Assembly: GCA_001970955.1 (NCBI GenBank)
Contig: MPUH01000621.1
Coordinates: 1-42,949 of the forward strand
From: Stentor coeruleus
Lineage: Eukaryota; Ciliophora; Heterotrichea; Heterotrichida; Stentoridae
DNA length: 42,949 bases
Direction: 5' to 3'
Below are positions 9,020 to 19,099 of this stretch, piece by piece; positions within the stretch are counted from its first letter, which is position 1, and each line of letters starts with the position of its first letter. The notes below the pieces were generated by a model. The model saw only the letters and a list, made by a program, of their open reading frames with translations, made no database searches and was not told the DNA's origin. A program made the position numbers and the translations under genes.

Positions 9020-10477
9020 ATGAATAAAATCAATACAGATTCTAAGTGTTCTAGTTACTTAAAAGATTCTCAAAGTGCACGACTCCAAAGAAACCTTGAA
9101 ACTCTAACTGTCAATTTGGAACACGAAAAAAGAGAATCCATGTATTTAGACGAACAAATCGAACTCCTTCAATACGAAATGGAATCCCTTCCAAAAACTT
9201 CAACATCATCATTCGCTTCTATACGTTCAACTATCAGTGTTATGAAAAAAAAACTAGAATTAGAAACTAACACATTAAATCAAACAAAACACAAAAACCG
9301 ACAACTACGGCAGCAAATAAACGAGTACCGACTTGATAAATCAGCGCATAAACAGTCACTTAACGCTATTATCGACAACTTTGACAGAACTTCCAAAGCT
9401 ACCAACGATCAATACGAAGAAATCACAACAAAAAAGCATGAAGATCACGAGCATCAAGAAAAAATCGGTATCCTCAGAACCAAAAGCGCAAATCAACGTA
9501 TAAAATACAACGAAAAAATATCAACCCTCTCCAGCATACTAAAAAGCAATAAATACGATACAAGATCATATTATGAAGATACCCAATATTCAGCCCAATG
9601 TATTGAAGTTATAAGCGTTCTTAAACAACTTGTTAAAACTTCTCATCATTCAACAATAGATAAAAAGCGTCAAATTGATCATTATATTAAATACATAGCT
9701 TTGCTTATAAACTATTTTAATGATATAAGAGCTGTAACAGGAATCAATGATGTTAATGATGTTGTAACCTCATGTTTAAAAAGTGAAGAGCAAAGCCAAC
9801 ATATTCTTGTTTATTTAAACGATTTGAACTCAGAAATTGATGTTTTAGAAGAAAGGCTTAAGTTTTCTAATGAGAGAATTGCGTATTTAGAAGGTTCTAA
9901 ATATCAAGGAAGACTTAGTATACAAGAAGCTATAAAAACAAATGAAACCAATTTTAACCAGTTAAAAAGTAAAATAGCTGATAAAGAAAAAGCTCAGTAT
10001 AAAGTATATGCAATTATCCAAAGTGCTTTGCCTATGTTAAAAAGATTATATAAATTATTGGAATTTATGAATTTTAAAGCTTTTTTTAGTAGTCATCTTG
10101 ATGTAGATGCAATTGATAAACTAAATCAAGAATATTCTGGGGTGTTACTAGGGAAAATTGAAGAGTTTATAAACTATTTGATGCTTGCGATTGAGTTACA
10201 GAAACAAAGTACACTATCAGTACATAATTATCCATCTACAAGAAGGAAAGTTGAATATAAGAAAAAGAAAGCTTTGAAACATTTTTTAGATGAAAGAGAT
10301 TTATATGATGAACCTGAATTTGATGATACTCGTGTACCGATAAATTTTGAAGATATGAAACAGAAAGCGGTTTTTATTTTTGATAGAAGAAAAAGTATGC
10401 TTAAAGCTAAACCTGGGTCTTCAGAAATAGTTAGACCTAAGACTCCGAATTATAGGCTAGCTAGAGAAATTTTATAG
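9020..10477 (+). CDS. Coiled-coil protein, possible outer dynein arm docking complex component
   Basis: This 485-residue protein is mostly heptad-patterned coiled coil (about residues 20-420) with a basic tail. The stretch ISVMKKKLELETNTLNQ followed by KNRQLRQQINEYRLDK resembles the N..LR..I...R.(E/D)+ signature near the start of docking proteins of the CCDC63/ODAD1 group. If right, it would help attach outer dynein arms to ciliary doublets. The resemblance is short and coiled coils mislead, so the family call is tentative. Start 9020 follows a C-rich leader. There is no intron or signal peptide. Confidence 0.55.
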   Translation: MNKINTDSKCSSYLKDSQSARLQRNLETLTVNLEHEKRESMYLDEQIELLQYEMESLPKTSTSSFASIRSTISVMKKKLELETNTLNQTKHKNRQLRQQINEYRLDKSAHKQSLNAIIDNFDRTSKATNDQYEEITTKKHEDHEHQEKIGILRTKSANQRIKYNEKISTLSSILKSNKYDTRSYYEDTQYSAQCIEVISVLKQLVKTSHHSTIDKKRQIDHYIKYIALLINYFNDIRAVTGINDVNDVVTSCLKSEEQSQHILVYLNDLNSEIDVLEERLKFSNERIAYLEGSKYQGRLSIQEAIKTNETNFNQLKSKIADKEKAQYKVYAIIQSALPMLKRLYKLLEFMNFKAFFSSHLDVDAIDKLNQEYSGVLLGKIEEFINYLMLAIELQKQSTLSVHNYPSTRRKVEYKKKKALKHFLDERDLYDEPEFDDTRVPINFEDMKQKAVFIFDRRKSMLKAKPGSSEIVRPKTPNYRLAREIL

Positions 10478-11761
10478 TGTTAGTTATGGAATTAACGAAT
10501 AAGTTTATATATGGAATATTTGGATATTAGGCTTGAGATTACTTTTTAAGTATATGATTTTGTATTAGAATTGAATGATTTTTTATTAGAAATATTATTG
10601 TTATTAGGAATATATAAAAGTTAGTTTTGGGTATTGGTTAAATAAAAATGATGATATAAATAATATGATATAAAAGTGGGTGTTAAAGATGTTTTTATAT
10701 AAAAGTAAGTGTTAGATATGATTATAGAATATTATGATTATGATAAAGGCGATATTAGATATGATAATATAAAGATTTGATATAAAGTAAGTCTCAAATA
10801 TGTTTATATGAAATATGATCGATAAGGTTATAAGTAACTAAGTTGATCTGAAATAAGCTAAGGAATATTATGGCAATAAGATAAATACAATAATATAATC
10901 ATAATAAAAACACAATTAACATAAGCTTTCTATGATATCCTACATGAATTCTATCCTACATAAACAAAAATCCTGATATTTTTTCATCAGTATTCAACAA
11001 GGAAATAATATTCCCTAACTACTACATTCAATAAATTTACACAACATCTTTTACAAAACTCAAACTTTCATAACTAAATCCATATATAAAATCATCATTT
11101 CATTAAAAATACAGATTTTTCAGCATTAAAAATATTATCTCAATTTTTCTACTAACAAAACTATTTCCATATTCCTCTTATACCTCAACAAGCATTATAC
11201 AGTTCTAAACACACCATGATAACTCTAAGGATTATAAAAACTAAAAATCTTCATATTTAATTTTCATCACAACTTCCTACCTAGCCCAACATCTCATACA
11301 ACAATCATTTCACTTCTAACAAAACCTTTCTCCTGCATCGAAATCCCCAAATGCCTCACCCAAACTTTTTTTCTTAAAAGTTAATAATTTAAATTTCCCT
11401 CTCCATAAAAATCCAATAAATCCCATTCACAGATCGAAATCTTCAAAAAACCATATAGTCCTCCACAAAAACCTTTACATCATAAAAACATCTATTCTCA
11501 TATCAAAACTATATAAAAAACCATAATCCATATAAAAAACCAAACTTTCAACATCATTTCCTAAATCATCTATTCTTTCTCACAATATCATCATATCAGC
11601 CTTCAACAACAACAATCTACAAAGAGTATCTTCAAGTTTCTAACAAAAAGTCTTCAGCTATAGCATTAGCCATCTATTTTCCATACAATTTTCTTACTAA
11701 ATCGTTAGGATTTCAATTGCAAAAAATTAAATTTTCATAATGGTTGGTGCAGGTATTATAA
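10478..11761. other. Long intergenic spacer (1.28 kb)
   Basis: No gene is found on either strand. About 10480-10870 is G-rich and C-poor with loose repeats (a GTGTTA-containing unit near 10670 and 10705, including one GGGTGTTA at 10678). About 10900-11750 is C-rich and G-poor. A CATATAAAAAACCA-like motif occurs twice near 11505-11545. The composition switch marks the change from downstream to upstream flank. Confidence 0.6.
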
Positions 11762-14215
11762 ATGGCCGCAGTGAGGACTCAGTTCGAGAATGAGCTCAGA
11801 CAGAAGCTCTCACAGAAATCAACACCGCATATATCTGAAGAGACTGTGCTAATTCGTGCATTCAAATACTTTGACTTAGATAATAGTGAAGCAGTAGACT
11901 TTGACGAATGGAAAAAAGCCTTAGAAAAAATTGGCATGGTTTTGCCATCACCAGCAGCTAGTCAAGAACTTTTCAAGTATTATGATACTGATGGGTCAGG
12001 AGCTTTAGATTATAAAGAATTCGCTACTTTGGTTACAGGGCAGAATTCCCCACAGTCACCTTCGAAAAATGTTAGCCTTTCAGTAAGGCAAGAAGGTGAA
12101 GCAGCTATACAAAAACTTAGGGACCGCCTTGCATCACGTGGAGGAAGAGGGATAATTGGTTTGGCACGCCAGTTTAAGATCATGGATGATGATAATTCTC
12201 ATGAACTCGATATGCAGGAGTTCACAAAAGCGCTAAGAGACTATAGAGTTGAGATTTCAAACAATGAAATACAAGCGTTGTTCAAATACATTGACCGTAA
12301 TAGGTCAGGAGCAGTTGACTACGACGAGTTTTTAAGATCCGTCAGAGGACCAATGAACGGATTCCGCAAAGCTCTTGTCGCCAAAGCTTTCAACAAACTT
12401 GACGCTGATAATTCTGAGATTCTCGACATAAACGACGTGAAAAAGTTCTACAACGCAAGAGGTCATCCTGATGTCCGAAGTGGCAAAAAAACCGAAGACG
12501 AGGTTTTAGGTGAGTTTTTAGAAACTTTTGAAATGCACCACAACCTTGATGGAGGGCAAAACGACCGTAGAGTTACAAGAGAAGAATTTGATGAATATTA
12601 CAACAACATTTCTATGAGTATTGACAATGACCAATATTTTGAACTTATGATGAATAATGCTTGGAAATTATCTGAAGCTCCAGCTTATACAAAAAATAAA
12701 GCCTGGAGAAATGAAGAAGAAGATAAAAAAGATCCACCATCAAGAGGTGGAAGAAGAGAACAGCCTTCAAACAAATCAAATGATAGACCAGTATCAGGAC
12801 CAGCTGTTCCAAGAGGATCTGAGGATTTATTTGATAACTTTAGAGCTAAATTAGCAGCTCGTGGGGCAAGAGGAATAATTGGTATCCAAAGACAATTTAA
12901 GATTATGGATGATGATAATTCTCATTCACTTTCACTTAGTGAGTTTAAAAAAGGTTGTAGAGATTTCAGAGTTGAAGTCTCTGATTCAGATGCAACTAAG
13001 TTATTTAATGCTATTGATCGTGATAGAAGTGGAGTTGTAGATTATGATGAATTAATCAGGGCAATTCGTGGACCTATGAATCAAAATAGAAAAAATATAG
13101 TCAAACAAGCTTGGACGAAACTTGATAAAGATGGTAGTGGGATTATTGATATAAATGATTTGAGAGGAGTTTATGATGCTAGAGGTCATCCAGATGTGAG
13201 GTCAGGGAAAAAAACCCAGGACGAGATCTTGGGAGAGTTTTTAGAAACTTTTGAAACCCATCATAATATTAGCGACTTATCACGCAGAGATCGTAAAGTT
13301 ACTATGGAAGAGTTTGAAGAATACTATAACAATGTATCAGCAAGTATTGATGATGATAAATATTTTGAACTTATGATGACTAATGCTTGGAAACTTGGAG
13401 AACAAGCACCAAAAAGAGAAGCTTGGAGGGCTGATATTGCTGTTGCTGGACAAAGAAAAAGTGAAAATCGTACAGGTCCACCTTTTGCTGTAACTGATGG
13501 ACCACATGATTATACAACTTCATCTAAAGCTAAACCTCCAACACCAGGTGGTTCAGTAGAGAAACTTGTTGAAATTTTAAGGGAAAAATTAGCTGGAAGA
13601 GGAGCAAGAGGGTTTATTGGTATGGCAAGACAATTTAAGATTATGGATGATGATGGATCAAAATGCTTGAATATGAGTGAGTTTATTAAAGCTATTAGAG
13701 ATTTCAGAGTAAATTTAAATGAAGAAGATTCAAGAAGGTTGTTTAGTTTTATGGATGCTGATAGAAGTGGAGAAATTGATTATGAAGAATTTGTTCATAG
13801 AGTTAGAGGACCTATGAATAATGCTAGGAAACAGTTGGTAACTCAAGCATTTAATAAATTGGATAAGAATCGTAATGGGATTGTGGAAATTGATGATATT
13901 AAAGGGGTTTATAGTGCTGCTGGACACCCTGAGGTTAGATCAGGGAAAAAGACTGAGGATCAGGTGTTGTGCGACTTTTTGGATACCTTTGAAACCCATC
14001 ATGCTATGTTTAAAGGTGGGGAAGGAGGCAATTCACGGGATTTCAGAGTGACTGTGGATGAGTTTATGGAGTATTACTCACATGTCTCTGCTAGTATCGA
14101 TGATGACAGATACTTTGAGCTCATGATGAAGAACTCTTGGAACTTTGAAGGCAAAACTTATGAAAAAGGCTGGGGAGCTGATATGAGTAGTCCAGCCAAA
14201 CGTACCCGTAGCTAG
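11762..14215 (+). CDS. Triple calyphosin-like EF-hand protein
   Basis: An 817-residue calcium-binding protein. Residues 1-115 hold an EF-hand pair (DLDNSEAVDFDE, DTDGSGALDYKE). Three calyphosin-like modules follow, each of about 180-200 residues and joined by Pro/Ser/Gly/Lys-rich linkers. Every module has RGGRGIIGLARQFKIMDDD-like entry, EF-hands such as DRNRSGAVDYDE, DRDRSGVVDYDE, DKDGSGIIDIND and DADRSGEIDYEE, the phrase GHPDVRSGKKTEDEVL (or close variants), and a degenerate fourth hand before EEYYNNVS. I count eleven loops that look competent for calcium. Calyphosins are calcium sensors common in ciliated cells. The modules have diverged in sequence, so the repeat is old and not an assembly fault. 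ATG 11762 is the first in this frame; an ATG at 11740 is in another frame that soon stops. Confidence 0.92.
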   Translation: MAAVRTQFENELRQKLSQKSTPHISEETVLIRAFKYFDLDNSEAVDFDEWKKALEKIGMVLPSPAASQELFKYYDTDGSGALDYKEFATLVTGQNSPQSPSKNVSLSVRQEGEAAIQKLRDRLASRGGRGIIGLARQFKIMDDDNSHELDMQEFTKALRDYRVEISNNEIQALFKYIDRNRSGAVDYDEFLRSVRGPMNGFRKALVAKAFNKLDADNSEILDINDVKKFYNARGHPDVRSGKKTEDEVLGEFLETFEMHHNLDGGQNDRRVTREEFDEYYNNISMSIDNDQYFELMMNNAWKLSEAPAYTKNKAWRNEEEDKKDPPSRGGRREQPSNKSNDRPVSGPAVPRGSEDLFDNFRAKLAARGARGIIGIQRQFKIMDDDNSHSLSLSEFKKGCRDFRVEVSDSDATKLFNAIDRDRSGVVDYDELIRAIRGPMNQNRKNIVKQAWTKLDKDGSGIIDINDLRGVYDARGHPDVRSGKKTQDEILGEFLETFETHHNISDLSRRDRKVTMEEFEEYYNNVSASIDDDKYFELMMTNAWKLGEQAPKREAWRADIAVAGQRKSENRTGPPFAVTDGPHDYTTSSKAKPPTPGGSVEKLVEILREKLAGRGARGFIGMARQFKIMDDDGSKCLNMSEFIKAIRDFRVNLNEEDSRRLFSFMDADRSGEIDYEEFVHRVRGPMNNARKQLVTQAFNKLDKNRNGIVEIDDIKGVYSAAGHPEVRSGKKTEDQVLCDFLDTFETHHAMFKGGEGGNSRDFRVTVDEFMEYYSHVSASIDDDRYFELMMKNSWNFEGKTYEKGWGADMSSPAKRTRS

Positions 14216-14628
14216 ATATTTAACATTTATTTTAGCTAATCATATTTTCATATAATCTTAAACTAATATTATAAGTAAAACTGTAAAAACACTCAAAGTA
14301 GTGATAAGCTAAAAATATGACTTTTTTCCATTTACTTAAAATCTAAAAATAACCACAATATCTCAAAATCATCCCTAATACTACACATTATTTCCTTGCA
14401 CCATCCAAAAACTGTCTCACTTTTTATCTTCATCATAAAATCCTATAAAAAACCAAAACAAAAAATCAGATCAAATATCATAACAACAAAAAAAATAACC
14501 TTTTAAACCCTATCTTTTTAAAAACCATATCATTCTAATAAAAACCCCAACTCTAAAAGAAGTATTTTTAAATATCCATATTATCGCTTCCAATTATCTA
14601 AAAAATCATTAAAAAGTCATCACATAAT
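14216..14628. other. Intergenic spacer
   Basis: No gene is seen. It is AT-rich throughout and markedly C-rich and G-poor from about 14350 to the next start. Confidence 0.6.
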
Positions 14629-17600
14629 ATGCAAATTCTCAAATACCCAAGAAACCATAGGACTTTTTCTTCAAATTGTGACTATACTGATCAAGAAACA
14701 TCATTTCAATCAAACCATAAACCAAATTATTCATTTATTATACGTACAAAATCAACTGGAAAAACACAAAGGTCGCCAGGTCTATCGTTGAAGCTTAAAA
14801 ATGTGCACAACAACAAGTCTAGATTTAACAAAATAATTCCAAAAAAATACTCATTTGATCATGAAAAACTGTCAGATGACCATTGGGCTTCCCGGCTTAA
14901 AGCGTCGATATTTAAAGAAGAAAACTCTGAACTGAAAAACCGCCTGGCTGAACTTGTACAGCTTCAGGAAATAGAGTCTAATAAGGAAGTTCCTAAAATG
15001 AAGAAAAAAATTAGAGAACTTCAAAATAAGTTTATATCAAAAGAAGACGAACTTTTTACACTTAAAGCTGATATAAAATCTTCGAAAATCCCAGAATACG
15101 AAAACAAAATTAAAAGTAGTTTGGAAGAGGCTCATAGGCTTATGTATCTTCTAGGCAAAATCACAAGCGAAAATCCAAGTGTGCATTTTGGAGAGATTGA
15201 AGGTCATAAATCACAAATTTCTAATGAGCTGCAACTGTTACGTAAAGAAAACTTTCATTTAAACAAACTCACAACCCAAGCTCTTCATGACCTTGATATC
15301 CTCAAAACTAAACTGAGCACATTAGAAAAACATAAGCAAAAAAAAATTCTCAAAGCTAAAATCGGCAAATTAAAAGTCCAGAAACTTGAAATCCAAAAAA
15401 CCTGCGAAAAACAAACTGAGGACTTTTCCATAATCGAAAATAACCTGTCCTCAAAAATCCTCATCCAACAAGAAATCCATAACAACAATCTTTATAAATT
15501 AAACCTAAACGAAAAAAGACTGATACTTCAAGAAAAAATAATAAACGATATGAAACAAAAACTAGAAATGTTNATACTTCAAGAAAAAATAATAAACGAT
15601 ATGAAACAAAAACTAGAAATGTTTAAAATAGCAAGTAAAGCTAAAAGGACACAAACTTTTATGTCATTAAAAATCAGAGAAGAAGTTTTTACAAAACTCA
15701 TGAACCCTCCAAGATTATTAGTGAAAATCGATCAGATTTTAAGGAAAAAGAAAATGATTATAGCAGTTTTCTTATCTTTGATAGATAAAAACAATAGTGG
15801 ACTTATGCATATGAATGCTTTTATAGCAGGGATGAAGACTTATGGTTTGAAAATTAAACCAAGGCATATAAATGAAATTTCTAAACTTTTAGGGTCTGAT
15901 TTTACATATATCCCATTAAGGAAAATAGAAGAAATGTTTGAAAAGTATAAATATGATAATGCGTATAAGAGTTCATCAAGTGAAGATGAAGGACCTAAAG
16001 GGATAAAAGATCGTAAAAATAATATTGTGATTCCTGTTGTAATACCAACTGAGATTAAAAAAGAAGAAGTAAATATTATACCTTTACCTTTACCAATAAA
16101 AGTTATAGAAAAGATTATGCCGGTTGTTAGTATTTGTGAACTAAATGAAGTACTTGATGAGATTAAAGAGAAAATGTATTTATCGAAACTACCTAAAAAC
16201 AAACTGGTGACGGCACTTTTTGGGTATGATTTTGATCCTGATGAAAAAATTACTATTGGGACGATTATGGATTTTCTATCAAAATCTCATTTAAACTTAA
16301 AAAACGAACAGAATAATCAACTGCTGGCCAGGTTTTTATTAGAGTCTGAAAGTTTAAAAACTATTAAAGAAAGTGAAATCCCTAAACTTAAAGGGACAAT
16401 TAGGGATTTTAGTAGAAAACTCGCTAGGGTCCTCCCGGATTGGGAAGTTTTTTCTGATAGCGAAATTGAAACTTTTAAAAACATTCTTAATGTGCAGATG
16501 ATGAAAAACTATAAAAGAATCGTTAAAGCTGTTGAAGATATTGATAAAGCACAAGAGAAAAAAATCGAGTTTATTCGTTTTCAGAATTTACTTAGAAACC
16601 TTGATATAAATTTTTCTGAAAGGATGAATTTTTGGATTATGATGGAATTGGGTATTAAAGCTAAACAGGATAAATTTGAATATAGTAGTTTTTTAAAGAA
16701 ATTCAATGAAAAAAAACAACATTTAAATGTGAGGGATAATGGATTTGGGAGGATGAATAGAAGTCCAAGGGATAGTAAAGGGTTAATTATTAATGAAAAT
16801 TTGAAAAGCTTAGTGGGTAAGCTTAATCATACTCGTAATACATACTTTTTAGATGTTGATGAAAATTTAACTACTGAAGAGTTTACTGAACTTCTTTATA
16901 AGATTGATATGATTATACCAATTAATACAGTTAATGCATTTATTAATGAATTTTCAGTACAGGAAAGAGAAAAAAATTGTAAAGTGATTGATATGAAAAG
17001 TTTTAATAGGAAACTTAAGGAAGCTGGGCTTGAAGAATTTACTTATGATAAAAAAGAGATCGGAAATAAAAATGGATTGGATGAGGAAAGGGTTAAGATA
17101 CAGAATCTGGTTGAAGAGGATAAAATTTATATCAGTTATAAAAATGATAATGAAAATATTGTAGAGAATGGTATGGAGAAAAATGAAGATAAAAGTAATA
17201 TCGGAAAAAATGATGATAAAGATAAAGATAAAAATGATGATAAACATGGAGATGAAAATGATGATAAAGATAAAGATAAAGATAAAAATGATGATAAAGA
17301 TAAAAATGATGATATAAATAAAGAACAAATTCAGGAAAAAGATAAGGAAAAAAATGATACAGATGAGAAAATGCATACTAATCTAGATTTAGAAAAAGTT
17401 ATTGAGAAAAATGATAATGGTGAAAGTGATGAAAAACATGAAGAACATAAAAACTATGAAAAAAATAAAGAAGATAATAAAGAAAAAAATGAAAATTATA
17501 GTGAAAAAGATTTTGAAAATGATTTTGAAAATATTTACGAAAATGAGACGAAGGAAGATCTAAAAGTAAAAATAGGAAAAGAAATAGAAAAGGATATAGA

Positions 17601-18276
17601 AAAAGATATGGAAAAATCTACGGAAGAAGATGTAAAAAAAGATAACGAAAAAATTTGCGAAGATAAAAAAGACTTTGTAGTCAAAGAAGAAAATGATTAT
17701 GAAGAAGATTTTTATAACGAAAAACAAGAAAATAATTTTGAAGTAAAAAGTAATCTGATACAAGAAGCGTTTAAAGATATAAAAGACTTAAAAGAAGAAG
17801 TAAAATATGATGATAATGAATCTTACGAAAATGATATATTGGAAAAAACAGAAAACAAAAACCATAAAGCTGAAATCATAAAAGCAATATCAAATGAAAA
17901 ATTTCCTGTATTAAAAACACACAATAGCGATGATTTCTCTGAAAAACCTGAAGATCTAAGCGAAACCCATGATAAAAACCTTCAAATTTCACCAAAACCC
18001 ACATCCAAAAACTCCTCTAAATCATTAGTATCAATTATTTCTTCCCCTCATATATCAGAATCTTCTTTTAAACCTAATCCACATATTTCTTCAATACAAA
18101 AATTAGATGAAGATATTAATTCAGATTCTGATATAAAAAGATATGATGAGGAAAACGAAGAATACTATTCGAGTTCTTTTATATCACAAAAAAGTAATGA
18201 AAAAATTGTCCAAAATCATAAGAAAAATGTTACAGAACTTGAGTTTATTGAATATAGGATTGAATTAGGTGAATAA
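14629..18276 (+). CDS. Large coiled-coil protein with EF-hand-like segment and Lys/Asp/Glu-rich tail
   Basis: The open frame is 1215 codons. Of these, 17 are an artefactual in-frame duplication at the N (15573), so the real length is about 1198. A basic N-terminus (1-90) leads to coiled coil (about 95-345). Next come EF-hand-like helices without a full loop (LIDKNNSGLMHMNAFIAGMK; FGYDFDPDEKITIGTIMDF). Then comes a very charged low-complexity region (roughly 840-1110) built from KDKDKNDDK and EKD/EKN units. A Ser-rich tail contains KPTSKNSSKSLVSIISSPH. I recognise no family. A filament, basal-body or cortical role is plausible only by composition. Confidence 0.75.
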   Translation: MQILKYPRNHRTFSSNCDYTDQETSFQSNHKPNYSFIIRTKSTGKTQRSPGLSLKLKNVHNNKSRFNKIIPKKYSFDHEKLSDDHWASRLKASIFKEENSELKNRLAELVQLQEIESNKEVPKMKKKIRELQNKFISKEDELFTLKADIKSSKIPEYENKIKSSLEEAHRLMYLLGKITSENPSVHFGEIEGHKSQISNELQLLRKENFHLNKLTTQALHDLDILKTKLSTLEKHKQKKILKAKIGKLKVQKLEIQKTCEKQTEDFSIIENNLSSKILIQQEIHNNNLYKLNLNEKRLILQEKIINDMKQKLEMXILQEKIINDMKQKLEMFKIASKAKRTQTFMSLKIREEVFTKLMNPPRLLVKIDQILRKKKMIIAVFLSLIDKNNSGLMHMNAFIAGMKTYGLKIKPRHINEISKLLGSDFTYIPLRKIEEMFEKYKYDNAYKSSSSEDEGPKGIKDRKNNIVIPVVIPTEIKKEEVNIIPLPLPIKVIEKIMPVVSICELNEVLDEIKEKMYLSKLPKNKLVTALFGYDFDPDEKITIGTIMDFLSKSHLNLKNEQNNQLLARFLLESESLKTIKESEIPKLKGTIRDFSRKLARVLPDWEVFSDSEIETFKNILNVQMMKNYKRIVKAVEDIDKAQEKKIEFIRFQNLLRNLDINFSERMNFWIMMELGIKAKQDKFEYSSFLKKFNEKKQHLNVRDNGFGRMNRSPRDSKGLIINENLKSLVGKLNHTRNTYFLDVDENLTTEEFTELLYKIDMIIPINTVNAFINEFSVQEREKNCKVIDMKSFNRKLKEAGLEEFTYDKKEIGNKNGLDEERVKIQNLVEEDKIYISYKNDNENIVENGMEKNEDKSNIGKNDDKDKDKNDDKHGDENDDKDKDKDKNDDKDKNDDINKEQIQEKDKEKNDTDEKMHTNLDLEKVIEKNDNGESDEKHEEHKNYEKNKEDNKEKNENYSEKDFENDFENIYENETKEDLKVKIGKEIEKDIEKDMEKSTEEDVKKDNEKICEDKKDFVVKEENDYEEDFYNEKQENNFEVKSNLIQEAFKDIKDLKEEVKYDDNESYENDILEKTENKNHKAEIIKAISNEKFPVLKTHNSDDFSEKPEDLSETHDKNLQISPKPTSKNSSKSLVSIISSPHISESSFKPNPHISSIQKLDEDINSDSDIKRYDEENEEYYSSSFISQKSNEKIVQNHKKNVTELEFIEYRIELGE
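15523..15623. repeat. Assembly join: 50-bp flank repeated around N at 15573
   Basis: Bases 15523-15572 and 15574-15623 are identical. The 51-nt period keeps frame, so the gene stays open but gains 17 false residues, one of them unknown. Confidence 0.93.
17209..17313 (+). repeat. Imperfect GATAAA/AATGATGAT coding minisatellite
   Basis: Repeats of GATAAA and AATGATGATAAA encode DK and NDDK units in the charged tail of the coiled-coil protein. Such tracts are prone to length change. Confidence 0.8.
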
Positions 18277-18653
18277 TGTTAATAATAGTTTTGATAGTAA
18301 AATTTTAGTATTTATATAGTTTAAAACTTTATAAGTTTATGAAATATTGTGGTTAATGTTTCATATCTAATTTATCTTTTATATGATTTTTAATTTTTAT
18401 ATTCACTAGATGATGAATAAGTTTACTCATCATTACTTATATTTATAATTCCCTTAATAAATCACTCATATCATTTCTCAAAACCTATTCTCCTAATCTC
18501 ATCAAATCCTATTCCAACCCATCATTTCTAAATTATATTCTCTCCATACAATCTCATACCCAAAAAATCCTAAAAAAAAATCCACAATCCAATCTTCCCA
18601 AAAAAAAATCCTCTTTGACAATTTATATAAGAAATTTGTTAAAGATAAATCCG
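18277..18653. other. Convergent intergenic region
   Basis: No gene. The left half is G/T-rich (downstream of the + gene). The right half (about 18440-18610) is C-rich on the + strand, so G-rich on the strand of the next gene and downstream of it too. Confidence 0.6.
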
Positions 18654-19079
18654 CTAATTATTAGCTTCTTCTGACTCAGTAAGTTCTTGTTCAAGTTTAC
18701 TCCATTTACTTTCTAAGTCATTAAGGGCCATATTGAATTGTTCTTTTTCCAAATGTTCCATTCCATACCTTTGTTTGAAATAATCTTCTATGAACCTCGC
18801 TTTTAAAGCTGCTTCTTGTCTGGCATAAGATTGTTGTCTGATAACATGTTGGCTCATTGTAAAAGCATAGAAATTGTATCCCCATACAGATGCTCCTGAG
18901 ACAAATCCAAACACAGCTCCAAGTTTGATACTAGCGATTGCATTTTCTGTTTAGGGTTTACGGGTATTATAGAAACGATGGCATGCAATGAGAACACCTA
19001 TCGACACACCCCAAGCAAGACTTGGTAGAGCGAACTCGAATCTCATCATTGAAATAGGGTCAAAGAATTCATACTTCAT
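18654..19079 (-). CDS. Small two-helix membrane protein (one intron)
   Basis: Exon 1 (19079-18962) starts MKYEFFDPISMMRFEFALPS. A 15-nt intron at 18947-18961 is removed, giving HRFYNTQNAIASIKLG. Exon 2 ends at 18654. The product has 136 residues with two hydrophobic helices (about 20-35 and 47-65) and a charged C-terminal helix rich in Glu and Lys (QRYGMEHLEKEQFNMALND). I do not recognise the family. Size and form would suit a small subunit of a mitochondrial or other membrane complex, but this is a guess. It lies 20 nt downstream of the Rab gene on the same strand. Confidence 0.72.
18947..18961 (-). other. 15-nt intron (GTAAACCCTAAACAG)
   Basis: GT...AG on the minus strand. It removes a TAA and fuses the two halves of the small membrane protein in frame, codon split after its first base. 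Confidence 0.87.
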
Positions 19080-19099
19080 TCTATTTTTTATCTAAAATA

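Noticed and set aside
11740-11771. Upstream ATG at 11740 with an intron joining the calyphosin-like gene
   Set aside because: The available GT...AG segments are 10, 19 or 25 nt, not 16 as the frame needs.
16954-17763. Long minus-strand frames opposite the charged tail of the coiled-coil gene
   Set aside because: They consist almost wholly of I and F, the mirror of the AAA/GAT/GAA-rich sense strand.
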